A stretch of DNA of 64,000 nucleotides from CAUZIZ01 sp965218775. GTDB lineage: Bacteria; Acidobacteriota; UBA6911; RPQK01; JAJDTT01. The stretch spans positions 1,860,001 to 1,924,000 of the forward strand of contig CBDCLS010000005.1 in NCBI GenBank assembly GCA_965218775.1. The letters are read 5' to 3'. This document shows, piece by piece, positions 17,705 through 26,239 of the stretch. The notes under the pieces were generated by a model. That model saw nothing but the letters and a program-made list of their open reading frames with translations, was not told the DNA's origin and searched no databases. The stretch's first letter is position 1; each line of letters begins with the position of its first letter. Position numbers and translations under genes: made by a program.

Positions 17705-18040
17705 TCAGTCGAAATGTCGTGTCCTAAGCTTCTCCGCGGCGAGGTCGGTCTGATCTACCACCGAAGCCGCTCCCACCCCCATGGCAATCGCGATGACTTC
17801 GCTGATCTCTTCCTTGGTTGCTCCGTGTTTGAGTGCCTTCTCAAGATGCCCCTCCAGGCACCCCGCACATTTGAAACCCAGTGAGGCAGCAATCGCAATC
17901 AACTCTTTGGTCTTGCGATCGATTGTCGATGACTTGTAGGTCTCATGATAGAACTTGAAATAGATCTTCCTCATGCGCGGTTCAACCATGCTGTAGGAGG
18001 GCCACTTTTCGCTCTGCTGAGGTTCCTTTTTGTCTGCCAT
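17705..18040 (-). CDS. carboxymuconolactone decarboxylase family (AhpD-like) protein
   Basis: 111 aa from ATG 18040 (MADKKEPQQSEKW). The earlier in-frame residues come from the lptD-like repeat and are not protein-like. FKCAGCLEGHLEKALKHGATKEEI is the CMD fold signature with Cys-x-x-Cys and the His three residues on, the AhpD arrangement for alkylhydroperoxidase or disulfide reductase activity. EVIAIAMGVGAASVV follows as in the family. The likely role is peroxide or thiol redox protection in the cytosol. No partner peroxiredoxin is nearby. It is divergent from the lptD relic/folK unit. Confidence 0.85.
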   Translation of the reverse strand: MADKKEPQQSEKWPSYSMVEPRMRKIYFKFYHETYKSSTIDRKTKELIAIAASLGFKCAGCLEGHLEKALKHGATKEEISEVIAIAMGVGAASVVDQTDLAAEKLRTRHFD

Positions 18041-18144
18041 GTTGCGACACAGGTTAGCACAGCGGCGCGGCGACGATCCAGATCGGAACCCCTGACCTGA
18101 CCCCGGAGCAGCCCGGATTGATTCTGGTACCATCTCCTAGACAG

Positions 18145-18282
18145 ATGCGCTTTGAACTGGTTCTCTCGGGACTGCTCACGCTGCTGATGATGGCTTCCTC
18201 TCGGGCACAGGATCGGGCCCGAGTTGAGCTCCTGTCGACCCGGGGACGCGTCACCATCAGACGGCCTAGAAGTCCATTCTGA
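18145..18282 (+). pseudogene. internally deleted lptD relic (45 codons)
   Basis: MRFELVLSGLLTLLMMASSRAQ plus DRARVELLSTRGRVTI matches the first 38 residues of LptD (14738), and RRPRSPF matches its last seven. About 690 codons are missing between, and the join lies at CACCAT, present at both places in lptD. The similarity also covers about 30 bp upstream (GATTGATTCTGGTACCATCTCCTAGACAGATG). The TGA overlaps the folK start as TGATG. It still encodes an intact signal peptide and may survive because its translation feeds folK. Confidence 0.85.
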
Positions 18283-18773
18283 TGAAGACTCCAATCCTCC
18301 TATCTCTGGGATCGAACCTGGGTGACCGGGATGCCAATTTGAGGACCGCCCTGGAACGTTTGGGGAAAGTGGGCATAAGCGTGACCCGTCGATCTTCACT
18401 CTACGAAACCGAGCCGGTGGACCTTCAGGAACAGCCCAATTTCGTCAACCTCGTGTGCGAGGTGAAGACCCAGCTCCCGCCAGATCAGCTTCTGGAAACT
18501 TGCCTGGCGGTGGAGAAAAAGATGGGACGAGAGAGGAGGCAGAGGTGGGGCCCCAGGAAGATAGACATCGATATCCTCTTTTACGGCGACGAAATCATCG
18601 ATCAGCCCCGGCTGCAAATCCCGCACCCCAGACTCAGCCAGAGACGCTTCGTGCTAATCCCACTCGAGGAGATACACCCATCCTTCCGCGACCCCAAGAC
18701 CGGGAATACGGTGACCCAACTGTGCTCCCTTTGCCCCGACCGCTCCTGGGTAAGGCGCCGGGTTGGACCCTAA
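18282..18773 (+). CDS. folK: 2-amino-4-hydroxy-6-hydroxymethyldihydropteridine pyrophosphokinase
   Basis: 163 aa. LLSLGSNLGDRDANL, SSLYETEPVDLQEQPNFVNLV, WGPRKIDIDILFYGD and IPHPRLSQRRFVLIPLEEI are the HPPK signatures for pterin and ATP binding. It makes the diphosphate intermediate of folate synthesis. It starts within the TGA of the lptD relic (ATGA overlap), so translation is probably coupled. IS copy 4 inserted so that its CTAA duplication contains the folK stop codon, leaving the protein whole but separating folK from anything downstream. Confidence 0.93.
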   Translation: MKTPILLSLGSNLGDRDANLRTALERLGKVGISVTRRSSLYETEPVDLQEQPNFVNLVCEVKTQLPPDQLLETCLAVEKKMGRERRQRWGPRKIDIDILFYGDEIIDQPRLQIPHPRLSQRRFVLIPLEEIHPSFRDPKTGNTVTQLCSLCPDRSWVRRRVGP

Positions 18774-18801
18774 CCCGGATTTCTCAAGGATAAGAAAAAG
18801 C

Positions 18802-18864
18802 AGTCAGCTCAATGTGGTATAAAGTCTGTGTTAACAAAGACTTAACAAACACAAGGAGCTGACT
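18802..18864 (+). promoter_or_regulatory. IS leader fold-back that can mask the transposase ribosome binding site
   Basis: AGTCAGCTC (18802-18810) is a perfect complement of GAGCTGACT (18856-18864), which overlaps the AAGGAG ribosome binding site. Between them lies a 22-base near-perfect palindrome centred on GTTAAC (18822-18843). A transcript entering from outside would fold and hide the site, the kind of guard known from IS10 and IS50. The outer stem is kept in all four copies, while the inner one is decayed in copy 2. Confidence 0.65.
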
Positions 18865-18867
18865 ACT

Positions 18868-20265
18868 ATGACGACAGAGTGTATCGCTTCTAAGCTGGAG
18901 TTTCAAGGGCTGGAGGGTCGCCGAGTCGAGGCAGAATTCAACGGGGGACAGATCACTTCAGACGCCGGAGGGTTGCTGTTACGGGAGGTGGAGAACCGCT
19001 ATGGGTTCATTCGCGGCTTGGCCGCCTGCTTTGGGGACCGGCGGGATCCTCGCTTCACCGAGTTCAGTGTGGAGGATCTGGTGGGGCAGCGGATTTATGG
19101 ACTGGCCTTGGGCTATGAGGATCTCAACGATCATGAGGAGCTACGGACGGATCCGCTGATGGCGGTGTTGGTGGGCAAGGAAGATCCCTTGGGGAGGGAT
19201 CGGCGAGCGGAAGCGGATCGGGGCAAGGCGTGTGCCGGCAAGAGCACACTCAATCGTTTGGAGTTGTCCTCGGTGACGCAGGATAAATATCGCAAGACGC
19301 CGGTGGATGAAGCGGCGGTGGAAGCGTTTCTGGTGGAGCAGTTCATTCGGGTGCGAGGCGGTAAACCGAAGGAGCTGGTGTTGGATCTGGATGCGACGGA
19401 TGATCCGCTGCACGGAGAGCAGGAGGGTCGTTTCTACCATGGCTACTACCGGTGTTACTGCTACCTGCCGCTGTATGTGTTTTGCGAGGGGTATGTGCTG
19501 GGGTCCAAGCTACGGGTGTCGAATCTGGATGGCTCCGAAGGAGCGGTCCAGGAGATGGAGCGGATCGTGGGACAACTGCGGGCGAAGTGGCCGAAGGTCC
19601 GCATTACGCTGCGGGCGGACAGCAGCTTTGCGCGCGAGGCGTTGATGAAATGGTGTGAGGAGCATCGAGTGGATTACGTCTTCGGTCTGGCCCGCAATCA
19701 GCGCTTAGAGGGGACCCTGGAGTCGGAGCTGGAACAGGCCCAGGCGCTTCAACAAGCGAGCGGCAGCAGCGCCCGAGTCTATAAGGACTTTCGTTACCAG
19801 ACGCACAAGAGCTGGAGTCAAGAGCGGCGAGTGGTGGGCAAGGCCGAGTACACGGGTAAGGGATCCAATCCCCGCTTTGTCGTCACCTCGCTGGGAGCGA
19901 AGCGGTGGCCCGCCCAAAAGCTGTACGAGCAGCTGTACTGCGCGCGAGGGGAGGCGGAGAATCGGATCAAGGAACAGCAGCTGGAGCTGTTTGCCGATCG
20001 GACCTCGACACACCTCATCAAGAGCAATCAGCTGCGGTTGTGGTTCTCCTCGGTGGCCTATAATCTGCTGCACACGTTGAGGCGTGTCGCTTTGAAGGGG
20101 ACCCAGTGGGCGAAGGCGCAATGCCAGACAATTCGCCTCAAACTGTTGAAGATAGGAGGCCAGATTCGGGTCAGTGTCCGGCGGGTGAGTCTGTCCTTGA
20201 GCGAGGGTTATCCTTACCAAGCACTCTATGCCCAAGCCTTGGCCCAGCTTCAACAGCTCGGTTGA
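18868..20265 (+). CDS. IS1380-family DDE transposase (copy 4)
   Basis: 465 aa, complete, with DDE motifs LDLDATDDPLHG, LRADSSFARE and YCARGEAENRIKE. It is co-oriented with folK, so read-through from folK would reach it, but the fold-back leader would limit translation of such transcripts. Confidence 0.95.
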   Translation: MTTECIASKLEFQGLEGRRVEAEFNGGQITSDAGGLLLREVENRYGFIRGLAACFGDRRDPRFTEFSVEDLVGQRIYGLALGYEDLNDHEELRTDPLMAVLVGKEDPLGRDRRAEADRGKACAGKSTLNRLELSSVTQDKYRKTPVDEAAVEAFLVEQFIRVRGGKPKELVLDLDATDDPLHGEQEGRFYHGYYRCYCYLPLYVFCEGYVLGSKLRVSNLDGSEGAVQEMERIVGQLRAKWPKVRITLRADSSFAREALMKWCEEHRVDYVFGLARNQRLEGTLESELEQAQALQQASGSSARVYKDFRYQTHKSWSQERRVVGKAEYTGKGSNPRFVVTSLGAKRWPAQKLYEQLYCARGEAENRIKEQQLELFADRTSTHLIKSNQLRLWFSSVAYNLLHTLRRVALKGTQWAKAQCQTIRLKLLKIGGQIRVSVRRVSLSLSEGYPYQALYAQALAQLQQLG

Positions 20266-20488
20266 GCCAAGGAAAGTCGGAAATCCCAGCCGTCTGCAAC
20301 TGAGGCGCCTGAGGTGTGTCTGAAAAACCGGTTTTCCGCGCTCGACACAGGCCTCACGACGCCTGTCGTACTCTGCACCGCCCTCAGCGGCGCCTTTGAC
20401 CCAGACCGGCGTCGAGAAATCGACTAAAATCGCCCTTTCGGCTTTCTCCTTGAGAAATCCGGGCTAACCTGGAACTTCATTTGCAGAA

Positions 20489-20564
20489 GTAGCTTTGGCC
20501 TCCAGGCCGAAGTCTTATTCTTCTGAGCCTTTGGCTCGGACGGCGGCCTGGAGGCCACCGCTAC
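20489..20564 (+). repeat. 76-bp REP element, intact copy
   Basis: Starts GTAGCTTTGGCCTCCAGGCC and ends GGCCTGGAGGCCACCGCTAC, so the two ends pair into a long hairpin. The reverse complement occurs at 23216-23481, interrupted by a MITE. It lies between IS copy 4 and the lepB promoter. Confidence 0.8.
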
Positions 20565-20606
20565 CGCCGCTGACAATCCAATGTGGCACCAAACGGCAGC
20601 AGGTAC

Positions 20607-20612
20607 TATAAT
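20607..20612 (+). promoter_or_regulatory. candidate -10 box for lepB
   Basis: An exact TATAAT, 74 bp before the lepB ATG. The hexamer 17 bp upstream (TGGCAC) is a poor -35. It is the best promoter candidate between the IS and lepB. Confidence 0.4.
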
Positions 20613-20685
20613 TACACGGTTTGCGGCCCGACCCAGCGAACCTGCTGGCGGACCGGTTTTCGTAGTTGGGTGAAACAGGTCAGAC

Positions 20686-21420
20686 ATGGCAGAAGCTTCC
20701 GAGAGCAAAGAGAAAGCGAGTTCAACCGGGGACAGCACCCTGCGCGAGTACTTCGTGACCACGGTGGTCTGCACCATATTCGCCCTCTTCGTGACCACCT
20801 ATGTGGTCCATCCCATGACGGTGCCGACACCCTCGATGGTCCCAACAATTCTGGTAGGGGACAGGCTCCTGATCGACAAATTCAGCTTCCGCAACAGTTT
20901 CAACGCAGGTCTTCCGTTGGCCCCCAGTCGCGAGATCCAGCGGGGCGACATCGTCGTCTTCAAGTTCCCCAATCAGCCGGAAGTTCTCTACGTCAAGCGA
21001 GCCCTCGGCCTCCCGGGCGAAACCTTGCAAATACGCGACAAGACCGTCCACATCAATGGCACTCCGTTGGAGGAACCCTACAAGATCCACTCCGACCCCG
21101 GTGTCTTTCACGGCCGAGGATCTCCCCACGTTTTCCGGAGCGACCTTCGCCGAGACAATACCGAGCCGGTGGTGGTCCCTGAGGACAGCTTCTTCGTCAT
21201 GGGCGACAACCGCGACGACAGCGCTGATAGCCGCTATTTCGGGTTTCTTCCCCGGAGCCACATCGTAGGCAGACCGCTGGTCGTCTTCTGGTCCTACGAA
21301 GATGCTTCCGACGCTTATCTAAAATCAACACTGACTGAAATCCTGAAGCTCTATCTGGAGCGAATCGTGTTTTTCGTGACACGGACACGCTGGAGCCGGA
21401 TGGGCCACATAGTCCGCTAG
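20686..21420 (+). CDS. lepB: signal peptidase I
   Basis: 244 aa. A short cytoplasmic N terminus, then one membrane anchor (YFVTTVVCTIFALFVTTYVV), then the S26A boxes: PTPSMVPTI with the catalytic Ser, YVKRALGLPGE with the catalytic Lys, and MGDNRDDSADSRYFGFLP. It removes signal peptides from exported proteins at the inner membrane. A C-terminal tail of about 40 residues beyond box E ends in WSRMGHIVR. It probably has its own promoter at 20607. Confidence 0.95.
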   Translation: MAEASESKEKASSTGDSTLREYFVTTVVCTIFALFVTTYVVHPMTVPTPSMVPTILVGDRLLIDKFSFRNSFNAGLPLAPSREIQRGDIVVFKFPNQPEVLYVKRALGLPGETLQIRDKTVHINGTPLEEPYKIHSDPGVFHGRGSPHVFRSDLRRDNTEPVVVPEDSFFVMGDNRDDSADSRYFGFLPRSHIVGRPLVVFWSYEDASDAYLKSTLTEILKLYLERIVFFVTRTRWSRMGHIVR

Positions 21421-21441
21421 TACGCTGTTACAGCGTACTAG
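21417..21441 (+). terminator. palindromic hairpin overlapping the lepB stop codon
   Basis: CTAGTACGCTGT pairs with ACAGCGTACTAG, a 12-bp stem with almost no loop, and the lepB TAG lies inside it. No U-run follows, so it may act as an attenuator or protein site rather than a terminator between lepB and dacB. Confidence 0.4.
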
Positions 21442-21471
21442 TATAAGTCCAGCTACCCTGGGGAGGGTCGG

Positions 21472-23130
21472 TTGAAGCCGATTTCCTTTACGTCATTGCT
21501 GAGCTTGTATCGCACCGTTGAATCAGCACTTCGGGGCCGGGCTCTTCTGCTGCTCTTCCTGGCCCTGTTTATCTGCTCCGCCACCCTGACGTTGACGCTC
21601 TGGATTCCGATCTCGGTACCGGAACCCGGTGCAGTCAGAGCAGATGAAACCACTTCCGTCTCGTCGAGCTCTTCTACGCCGGATACATCCAAACTGTCCA
21701 CTACCCGCACGGCATCTCCTCCTGAGGATCGTAGACGCCGGCAGAAGCTGGTCAAGGACATCGATCGGATTCTGGCCCATCGCCTCTTCCGGAAAGGATT
21801 CTGGGGAGTGGACGTCCAATCCGTTGAGGATGGGAAGGTCCTCTATTCGCGCAACAGTTTCAAGTACTTCATTCCGGCCAGCAATGTAAAACTATTCACC
21901 ACTGCCGCCGCTCTCAATCGTTTGGGTCCGGACTTCCGTTTCAGGACCCGGCTCAACTATGAAGGACAGCTTTCCGAGGATGGTATTCTACGAGGCAACC
22001 TGGTTCTGGTAGGGGGAGGCGATCCGAACCTAGCCAGCAGCCAACTCCTCCAGGGACCCGGCTTCGCCCACCTGGATCGGATGGTCGATAAAGTGCGGGA
22101 AGCCGGGATTCGTGTCATAGAAGGCCATGTCATCGGAGACGATTCGCTGTTTCCCTACGCTCCTTACGGCCGCGGATGGGACCTGTCGGACCTGGAGCAC
22201 CAGTACGCCCCTGCAGTCTCGGCCCTTTCGTTTCACGACAATCTGATTGCCGTGATCGCTCGACCCGCGTCCCGGACCGGCCAACCCATAAACCTGATCA
22301 GCTACCCTACCAACTCCCTCTTCAAGTTCGTGAACCTCGGGGTCACCATTGGAGCGGGTGCCCCGCAGGAGGCCTATCTGTCCCATGCAGTCGGAGACTA
22401 CCGAGCGGTTGTGTCGGGCGACCTTCCGATCAACAGCTCCGGCTGGAGCCGCTACCTGACGATCGAAGACCCGGCCCTCTACACAGCAGCCATATTCCGA
22501 GACCGTCTCCGACGATTGGGCATCCGCGTGAGAGGAGTAGCAAGGTCCCGGCACTTCGGAGATTTGACTCCGACACAAGGCGTTCATGAAATCTACGTTC
22601 ACGAGTCGGCACCCTTGATCGAGACCATCTTCCAGATCAACAAGGACAGCCACAACCTCTATGCGGAGATACTGCTGCGGACTCTGGGGGCGCAAATCAA
22701 GGGAAAGGGGACCGACGGGCAGGGCCTTCAAGTGGTCTATGAATTTCTCCAGGAAGCCGGAGTGCCCGCTCGCCTGGCAGATCTACACGACGGCTCGGGA
22801 CTGTCCCAATACAATCTGATCACGCCTCGAGCACAATCCCTACTCCTGAGACAACTCCCCAAGATGCCCTATTTTCATTTCTTTCTCTCGAGCCTTCCGG
22901 TATCGGCAAAGGATGGAACACTGCGCGGACGCATGCACCAAACCGCGGCTGAGCGTCGTATCCATGCCAAGACAGGAACCCTCGAAGGTTCAATTGCACT
23001 CGGTGGGTATGTGCAATCCCGATCAGGGCCTCTGCTCGCCTTCTCGATCCTGGTCAACGACCACCGCTTCGGTCGTGGAGTCGCGCGGAGCTGTATCGAC
23101 AGGATCTGTAATGTCCTTGCCAGATACTGA
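21472..23130 (+). CDS. dacB: D-alanyl-D-alanine carboxypeptidase/endopeptidase (PBP4 type)
   Basis: 552 aa from TTG 21472, which follows GGGGAGGG. One N-terminal hydrophobic segment (residues 24-48) acts as signal or anchor. Penicillin-binding motifs are in order: SNVK in PASNVKLFTTAAAL (SxxK), SHN in KDSHNLYAE, and KTG in HAKTGTLEGS. The large insert between the first two is typical of class C PBP4. It trims peptidoglycan stem peptides or cross-links in the periplasm. It lies 51 bp after lepB and probably shares its transcript; a REP element lies between it and convergent bshA. Confidence 0.92.
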   Translation: MKPISFTSLLSLYRTVESALRGRALLLLFLALFICSATLTLTLWIPISVPEPGAVRADETTSVSSSSSTPDTSKLSTTRTASPPEDRRRRQKLVKDIDRILAHRLFRKGFWGVDVQSVEDGKVLYSRNSFKYFIPASNVKLFTTAAALNRLGPDFRFRTRLNYEGQLSEDGILRGNLVLVGGGDPNLASSQLLQGPGFAHLDRMVDKVREAGIRVIEGHVIGDDSLFPYAPYGRGWDLSDLEHQYAPAVSALSFHDNLIAVIARPASRTGQPINLISYPTNSLFKFVNLGVTIGAGAPQEAYLSHAVGDYRAVVSGDLPINSSGWSRYLTIEDPALYTAAIFRDRLRRLGIRVRGVARSRHFGDLTPTQGVHEIYVHESAPLIETIFQINKDSHNLYAEILLRTLGAQIKGKGTDGQGLQVVYEFLQEAGVPARLADLHDGSGLSQYNLITPRAQSLLLRQLPKMPYFHFFLSSLPVSAKDGTLRGRMHQTAAERRIHAKTGTLEGSIALGGYVQSRSGPLLAFSILVNDHRFGRGVARSCIDRICNVLARY

Positions 23131-23215
23131 GGAGTCGTAGGTTCCAAGTTACAGGTTTCTTGGCTTCGTAGCCTGGCTGTGGACTGGATCATCACAAGGA
23201 AACTTTGGGTCCGTC

Positions 23216-23481
23216 GTAGCGGTGGTCTCCAGGCCGCCGTCCGAGCCGAAGGCTCAAAGGGTTAACCCGCATTTCTCATCGCCTGTCGTAGCGAGGCGTC
23301 GCAAGGGCCGTCCTGGCAAGGCTTGCGACCGAGGCCTCCGCAGTCGTACTTGTACAGTACGTCGAGGAGGCCGACCGAGCGAAACGCAGCCAGGACGGGC
23401 GGCGTACGGATGATTGCGGCGACGTAGTAGACCGGCGATGAGAAATGCGGGTTAAGACTTCGGCCTGGAGGCCAAAGCTAC
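23216..23481 (-). repeat. 76-bp REP element, copy split by a MITE
   Basis: Reverse complement of 20489-20564. Subtracting the 186-bp MITE and one TTAA duplication leaves exactly 76 bp. Its outer GTAGC carries the bshA stop codon, so the REP forms the 3' end between convergent dacB and bshA and may act as a bidirectional terminator. Confidence 0.8.
23266..23451 (+). mobile_element. 186-bp MITE with IS1380-like ends, copy A
   Basis: Ends CCCGCATTTCTCA, one base different from the IS ends, with TTAA duplications at 23262-23265 and 23452-23455. The interior is a long imperfect hairpin (GTCCTGGC ... GCCAGGAC, AGGCCTCC ... GGAGGCC). It is identical over all 186 bp to the copy at 40806-40991. Non-coding. 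Confidence 0.9.
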
Positions 23482-24605
23482 GACGGACCGCGATCAATGA
23501 TCTCCTTGTAGAAGGCCTCGTACAGCGGGGAAATCTGCTCAGCTGAATAGTTGTCGGCAGCCCTCTGCTGGGCATTGGAACGGAATTCATCGAGCTTTCC
23601 GGCTGCCAAGATATTGAGAGCTCCCCCAGCCATTGCCTCCACATCGCCCACTGGGTAGAGGTGGCCGGCCTCTCCCTCAGAGATCAGCTCGGGAAGTCCC
23701 CCGACCTTTGTGGCCACCACCGGCACTCCACACGCCATCGCCTCCAGCGCAGCCAAGCCAAAGCTTTCGGTCGTGCTTGGCAAGAGCATCAAATCGGCAA
23801 CCGACAGGTAGTTCTCGACCGTCTCCACCATTCCTACAAAGAAGACCGCATCCGTCAGGCCCAACTCCTCGACCAGGTATTGAGCATTCGACTGCTCCAC
23901 TCCATCTCCGACCATGACCAGGACTGCCGGTATCTCCTTTCGAACCCGAGCAAACACGTGGATCACATCGTCGACGCGTTTGACGGGGCGAAAGTTCGAC
24001 ACATGGATCAACACCTTCTCTCCTGAGGGAGCAAACCTTCGGTGGATCTCGGGGGAAAAGCGTCGCTGCATGCGCTTCAGGTCCACGAAGTTCGGAATCA
24101 CCCGAATATCGCATTCGCTGCAGAATTCCCTCAAGGTGGCTTCCCTGAGGAACTGGCTCACGGCTGTCACACCGTCGCTCTTGCGGATGCCGAACTGGGT
24201 GATGGAAAGATAGGAGTGGTCACGACCGACCAGAGTAATATCGGTCCCGTGCAGGGTCGTAACGACAGGCAGCCAACGCGGTCGCAGCATCTCCCGCGCC
24301 AGGTAGCCGCTGATCGAGTGAGGGATCGCGTAGTGAACGTGAAGCAGATCCAGATCCGTCAGCCGGGCGACCTCCAGCATCTTCGTCGCCAGAGCGAGAT
24401 CGTAGGGAACGTATTCGAAGAGCGGATAGCGCATGGCTTCCACTTCGTGAAAGAAGATGCGCTCACCCAATTCGACCAGGCGGGTGGGTAGCGCCGAGCT
24501 GATCAGGTGCACGGTGTGCCCACGGCCAGCGAGAAGCTGGGCTAGCTCGGTGGCGACGACACCGCTGCCTCCATAGGTGGGATAGCAGGTGATGCCGATC
24601 TTCAT
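23478..24605 (-). CDS. bshA: N-acetyl-alpha-D-glucosaminyl L-malate synthase (bacillithiol pathway)
   Basis: 375 aa, GT4 glycosyltransferase. The N-terminal MKIGITCYPTYGGSGVVATELA, PLFEYVPYDLALATKM, HVHYAIPHSISGYLA and TLHGTDITLVG are hallmarks of BshA. The C-terminal domain has ESFGLAALEAMACGVPVV, the nucleotide-sugar EX7E motif. It joins GlcNAc from UDP-GlcNAc to L-malate, the first step to bacillithiol. No bshB or bshC lies nearby. The stop codon is inside a REP element. It is probably transcribed from the spacer at 24606-24806. Confidence 0.92.
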   Translation of the reverse strand: MKIGITCYPTYGGSGVVATELAQLLAGRGHTVHLISSALPTRLVELGERIFFHEVEAMRYPLFEYVPYDLALATKMLEVARLTDLDLLHVHYAIPHSISGYLAREMLRPRWLPVVTTLHGTDITLVGRDHSYLSITQFGIRKSDGVTAVSQFLREATLREFCSECDIRVIPNFVDLKRMQRRFSPEIHRRFAPSGEKVLIHVSNFRPVKRVDDVIHVFARVRKEIPAVLVMVGDGVEQSNAQYLVEELGLTDAVFFVGMVETVENYLSVADLMLLPSTTESFGLAALEAMACGVPVVATKVGGLPELISEGEAGHLYPVGDVEAMAGGALNILAAGKLDEFRSNAQQRAADNYSAEQISPLYEAFYKEIIDRGPS

Positions 24606-24660
24606 ATGTGCTCGCTAGATGGACCTGGTAGCAAGTTTTGAGGTCAGTTGCCGCACTGGC

Positions 24661-24763
24661 CACGTTGGATCATTGAGGTGCAGACTTCAGTCCCGCTCTC
24701 TCCTCGGAACTTGGTTTCAGATTGCGGACTATTCAAGTCGTGCGCGGCTCTGTTTTGCTCTTA
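24661..24763 (+). repeat. interspersed repeat E, copy 1
   Basis: About 103 bp containing CTTCAGTCCCGC, CTCCTCGGAACTTGG, CAGATTGC and TCAAGTCGTGCGCGGCT. Near copies lie at 57693-57797, with shorter relatives at 36998-37070 (reverse), 43530-43560, 44010-44075 and 52370-52440. Non-coding as far as I can see. Confidence 0.7.
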
Positions 24764-24806
24764 CATCGATAGCTGCATTCCCTAGCGACCTGCGACCTTC
24801 AGACGT

Positions 24807-26123
24807 TCAAACGATATCCTCAACCTTGAACTGCAACTTATCGAAGGATTCCTTGGAAATGGAGCCACCTCTCTCCGCCTCGACCTTGCGGGCCCGGTAG
24901 CCCTCACCTTGCTGCAGGAACTCGAAGCTGCGGACCGAACCGTCCTTCATCAGGATCTCGATCTGGACATCGGCCTTACCCGAGGCTGCGTCGGCCTTGG
25001 AATCATCGATGGATTCGAATTTGATATCGTCCATCGGGTACCAGAACTTGTAGGCTAGGGCTTCCTTGTCCTTCTGATCGTCCGGCTTCTCCAGGATCCA
25101 CTTGTAGTCTTCGCGCCTGGCTTGGATTTCCAGGTCCCCTCGATGGAAGATGACTTTGTCGATCTCGTCCTGATCCACGTCGATCACCTCCTTGTCTCGG
25201 AACTCCCAGAGCTTCTGGGTCAGCTTTTCGAGGATGGACTTGGGAACTGTGAAGACCGCCGAGCGAGCCGGATTTCGAGCCAGGTAGTGGTCCTCCTCAC
25301 CCTCCGCCTTCTTCCCGAGCTCAAGCGCCTTCCACTGATCGTCCCCTTCCTCCTGCAGACGGACCACCACACTGGGTGTAGCGAGCCCATACTGAGGAAG
25401 GTCCTCGGTACTTTCGGCAACGAATTTCTGGGCTTCGGTGGTTTCCAGGCTGGAGAGCAAGCTGCTCACGGCCGATTTATCGGCAGGCTCCTGCAGGGGA
25501 ACCTCCAGAGCCCAGTTCTCGCCCTCTTTGCTGAGCCGTATCTTTTCGGCTCCACGCTGCACCTCGATGGTTCGGACCTTATCCCGGTCGAGAGCCAGAA
25601 CCTTCTTGTCTCGCCATTGGAAGAGATCCTTGTCGGCATTCGTAAAGAGGGAGTCGGCGGTCAGATGGACCTTGGTGTCCCCTGCCAGTTGGACGTAGGT
25701 GTTGCTTCCGGTGAAGTCCTTACTACCCACATAGACTACTCTGGTCAGCTCACCGGCCTGAACCGTTAGGGTCATCCGGGGCTCCTTCAAACCGTACTTC
25801 TCCGCCCCGCTGCCTACTTCTTCGAAGGTCCGTTCAACTCGGGCCGAATCCACGCTGCCGACCAGAGAATCGACGCTGGCCTTGTCTGCCGGTGTCTCCA
25901 TCGGTTTGTCGAGGGACCATTTGTCATCGACCTTCACCAGCAACACTTGGTCCTGTCCGGCCCGCGCGATCTCAATAGAGGTCACCTCTTCCTGCTTCAT
26001 CTGGAATAGGCTTTCCTCTCTCTCCTTTGCTTCCTGTCTCTTCTTTTCGCCTTCGATCTCATAGAGGTAGACGAATGCCACCAAACCGACGAAGATCACA
26101 AAAAGCAAACCGATCTTTTTCAT
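24807..26123 (-). CDS. DUF4340 domain protein
   Basis: 438 aa from ATG 26123 (MKKIGLLFVIFVGLVAFVYLY); a GTG nine bases earlier is possible. An N-terminal membrane anchor is followed by a charged helix (EGEKKRQEAKEREESLFQMKQ), then repeated beta modules such as WSLDKPMETPADKASVDSL and WALEVPLQEPADKSAVSSL, the DUF4340 pattern. The protein is expected to face the periplasm. It is the last gene of the ABC operon with the GldG-like protein, as is common for this family, and its function is unknown. Confidence 0.85.
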   Translation of the reverse strand: MKKIGLLFVIFVGLVAFVYLYEIEGEKKRQEAKEREESLFQMKQEEVTSIEIARAGQDQVLLVKVDDKWSLDKPMETPADKASVDSLVGSVDSARVERTFEEVGSGAEKYGLKEPRMTLTVQAGELTRVVYVGSKDFTGSNTYVQLAGDTKVHLTADSLFTNADKDLFQWRDKKVLALDRDKVRTIEVQRGAEKIRLSKEGENWALEVPLQEPADKSAVSSLLSSLETTEAQKFVAESTEDLPQYGLATPSVVVRLQEEGDDQWKALELGKKAEGEEDHYLARNPARSAVFTVPKSILEKLTQKLWEFRDKEVIDVDQDEIDKVIFHRGDLEIQARREDYKWILEKPDDQKDKEALAYKFWYPMDDIKFESIDDSKADAASGKADVQIEILMKDGSVRSFEFLQQGEGYRARKVEAERGGSISKESFDKLQFKVEDIV

Positions 26124-26239
26124 GCTCGTCACCCGATAAAAGGATTGATTCCCAAACTGGTGAGGAAAAGCCGTTTTCCGTTTTCTCGGAGTCTCGTCGA
26201 GGACTCCTCGGTGGCCAACTCAACCAGAAGGCTGTTACA

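Larger units (their letters stand above)
18774..20463 (+). mobile_element. IS1380-family insertion sequence, copy 4
   Basis: 1690 bp with CCCGGATTTCTCA ends and CTAA duplications at 18770-18773 and 20464-20467. The first duplication supplies the folK stop. Its transposase protein is the same as in copy 3. Confidence 0.95.
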
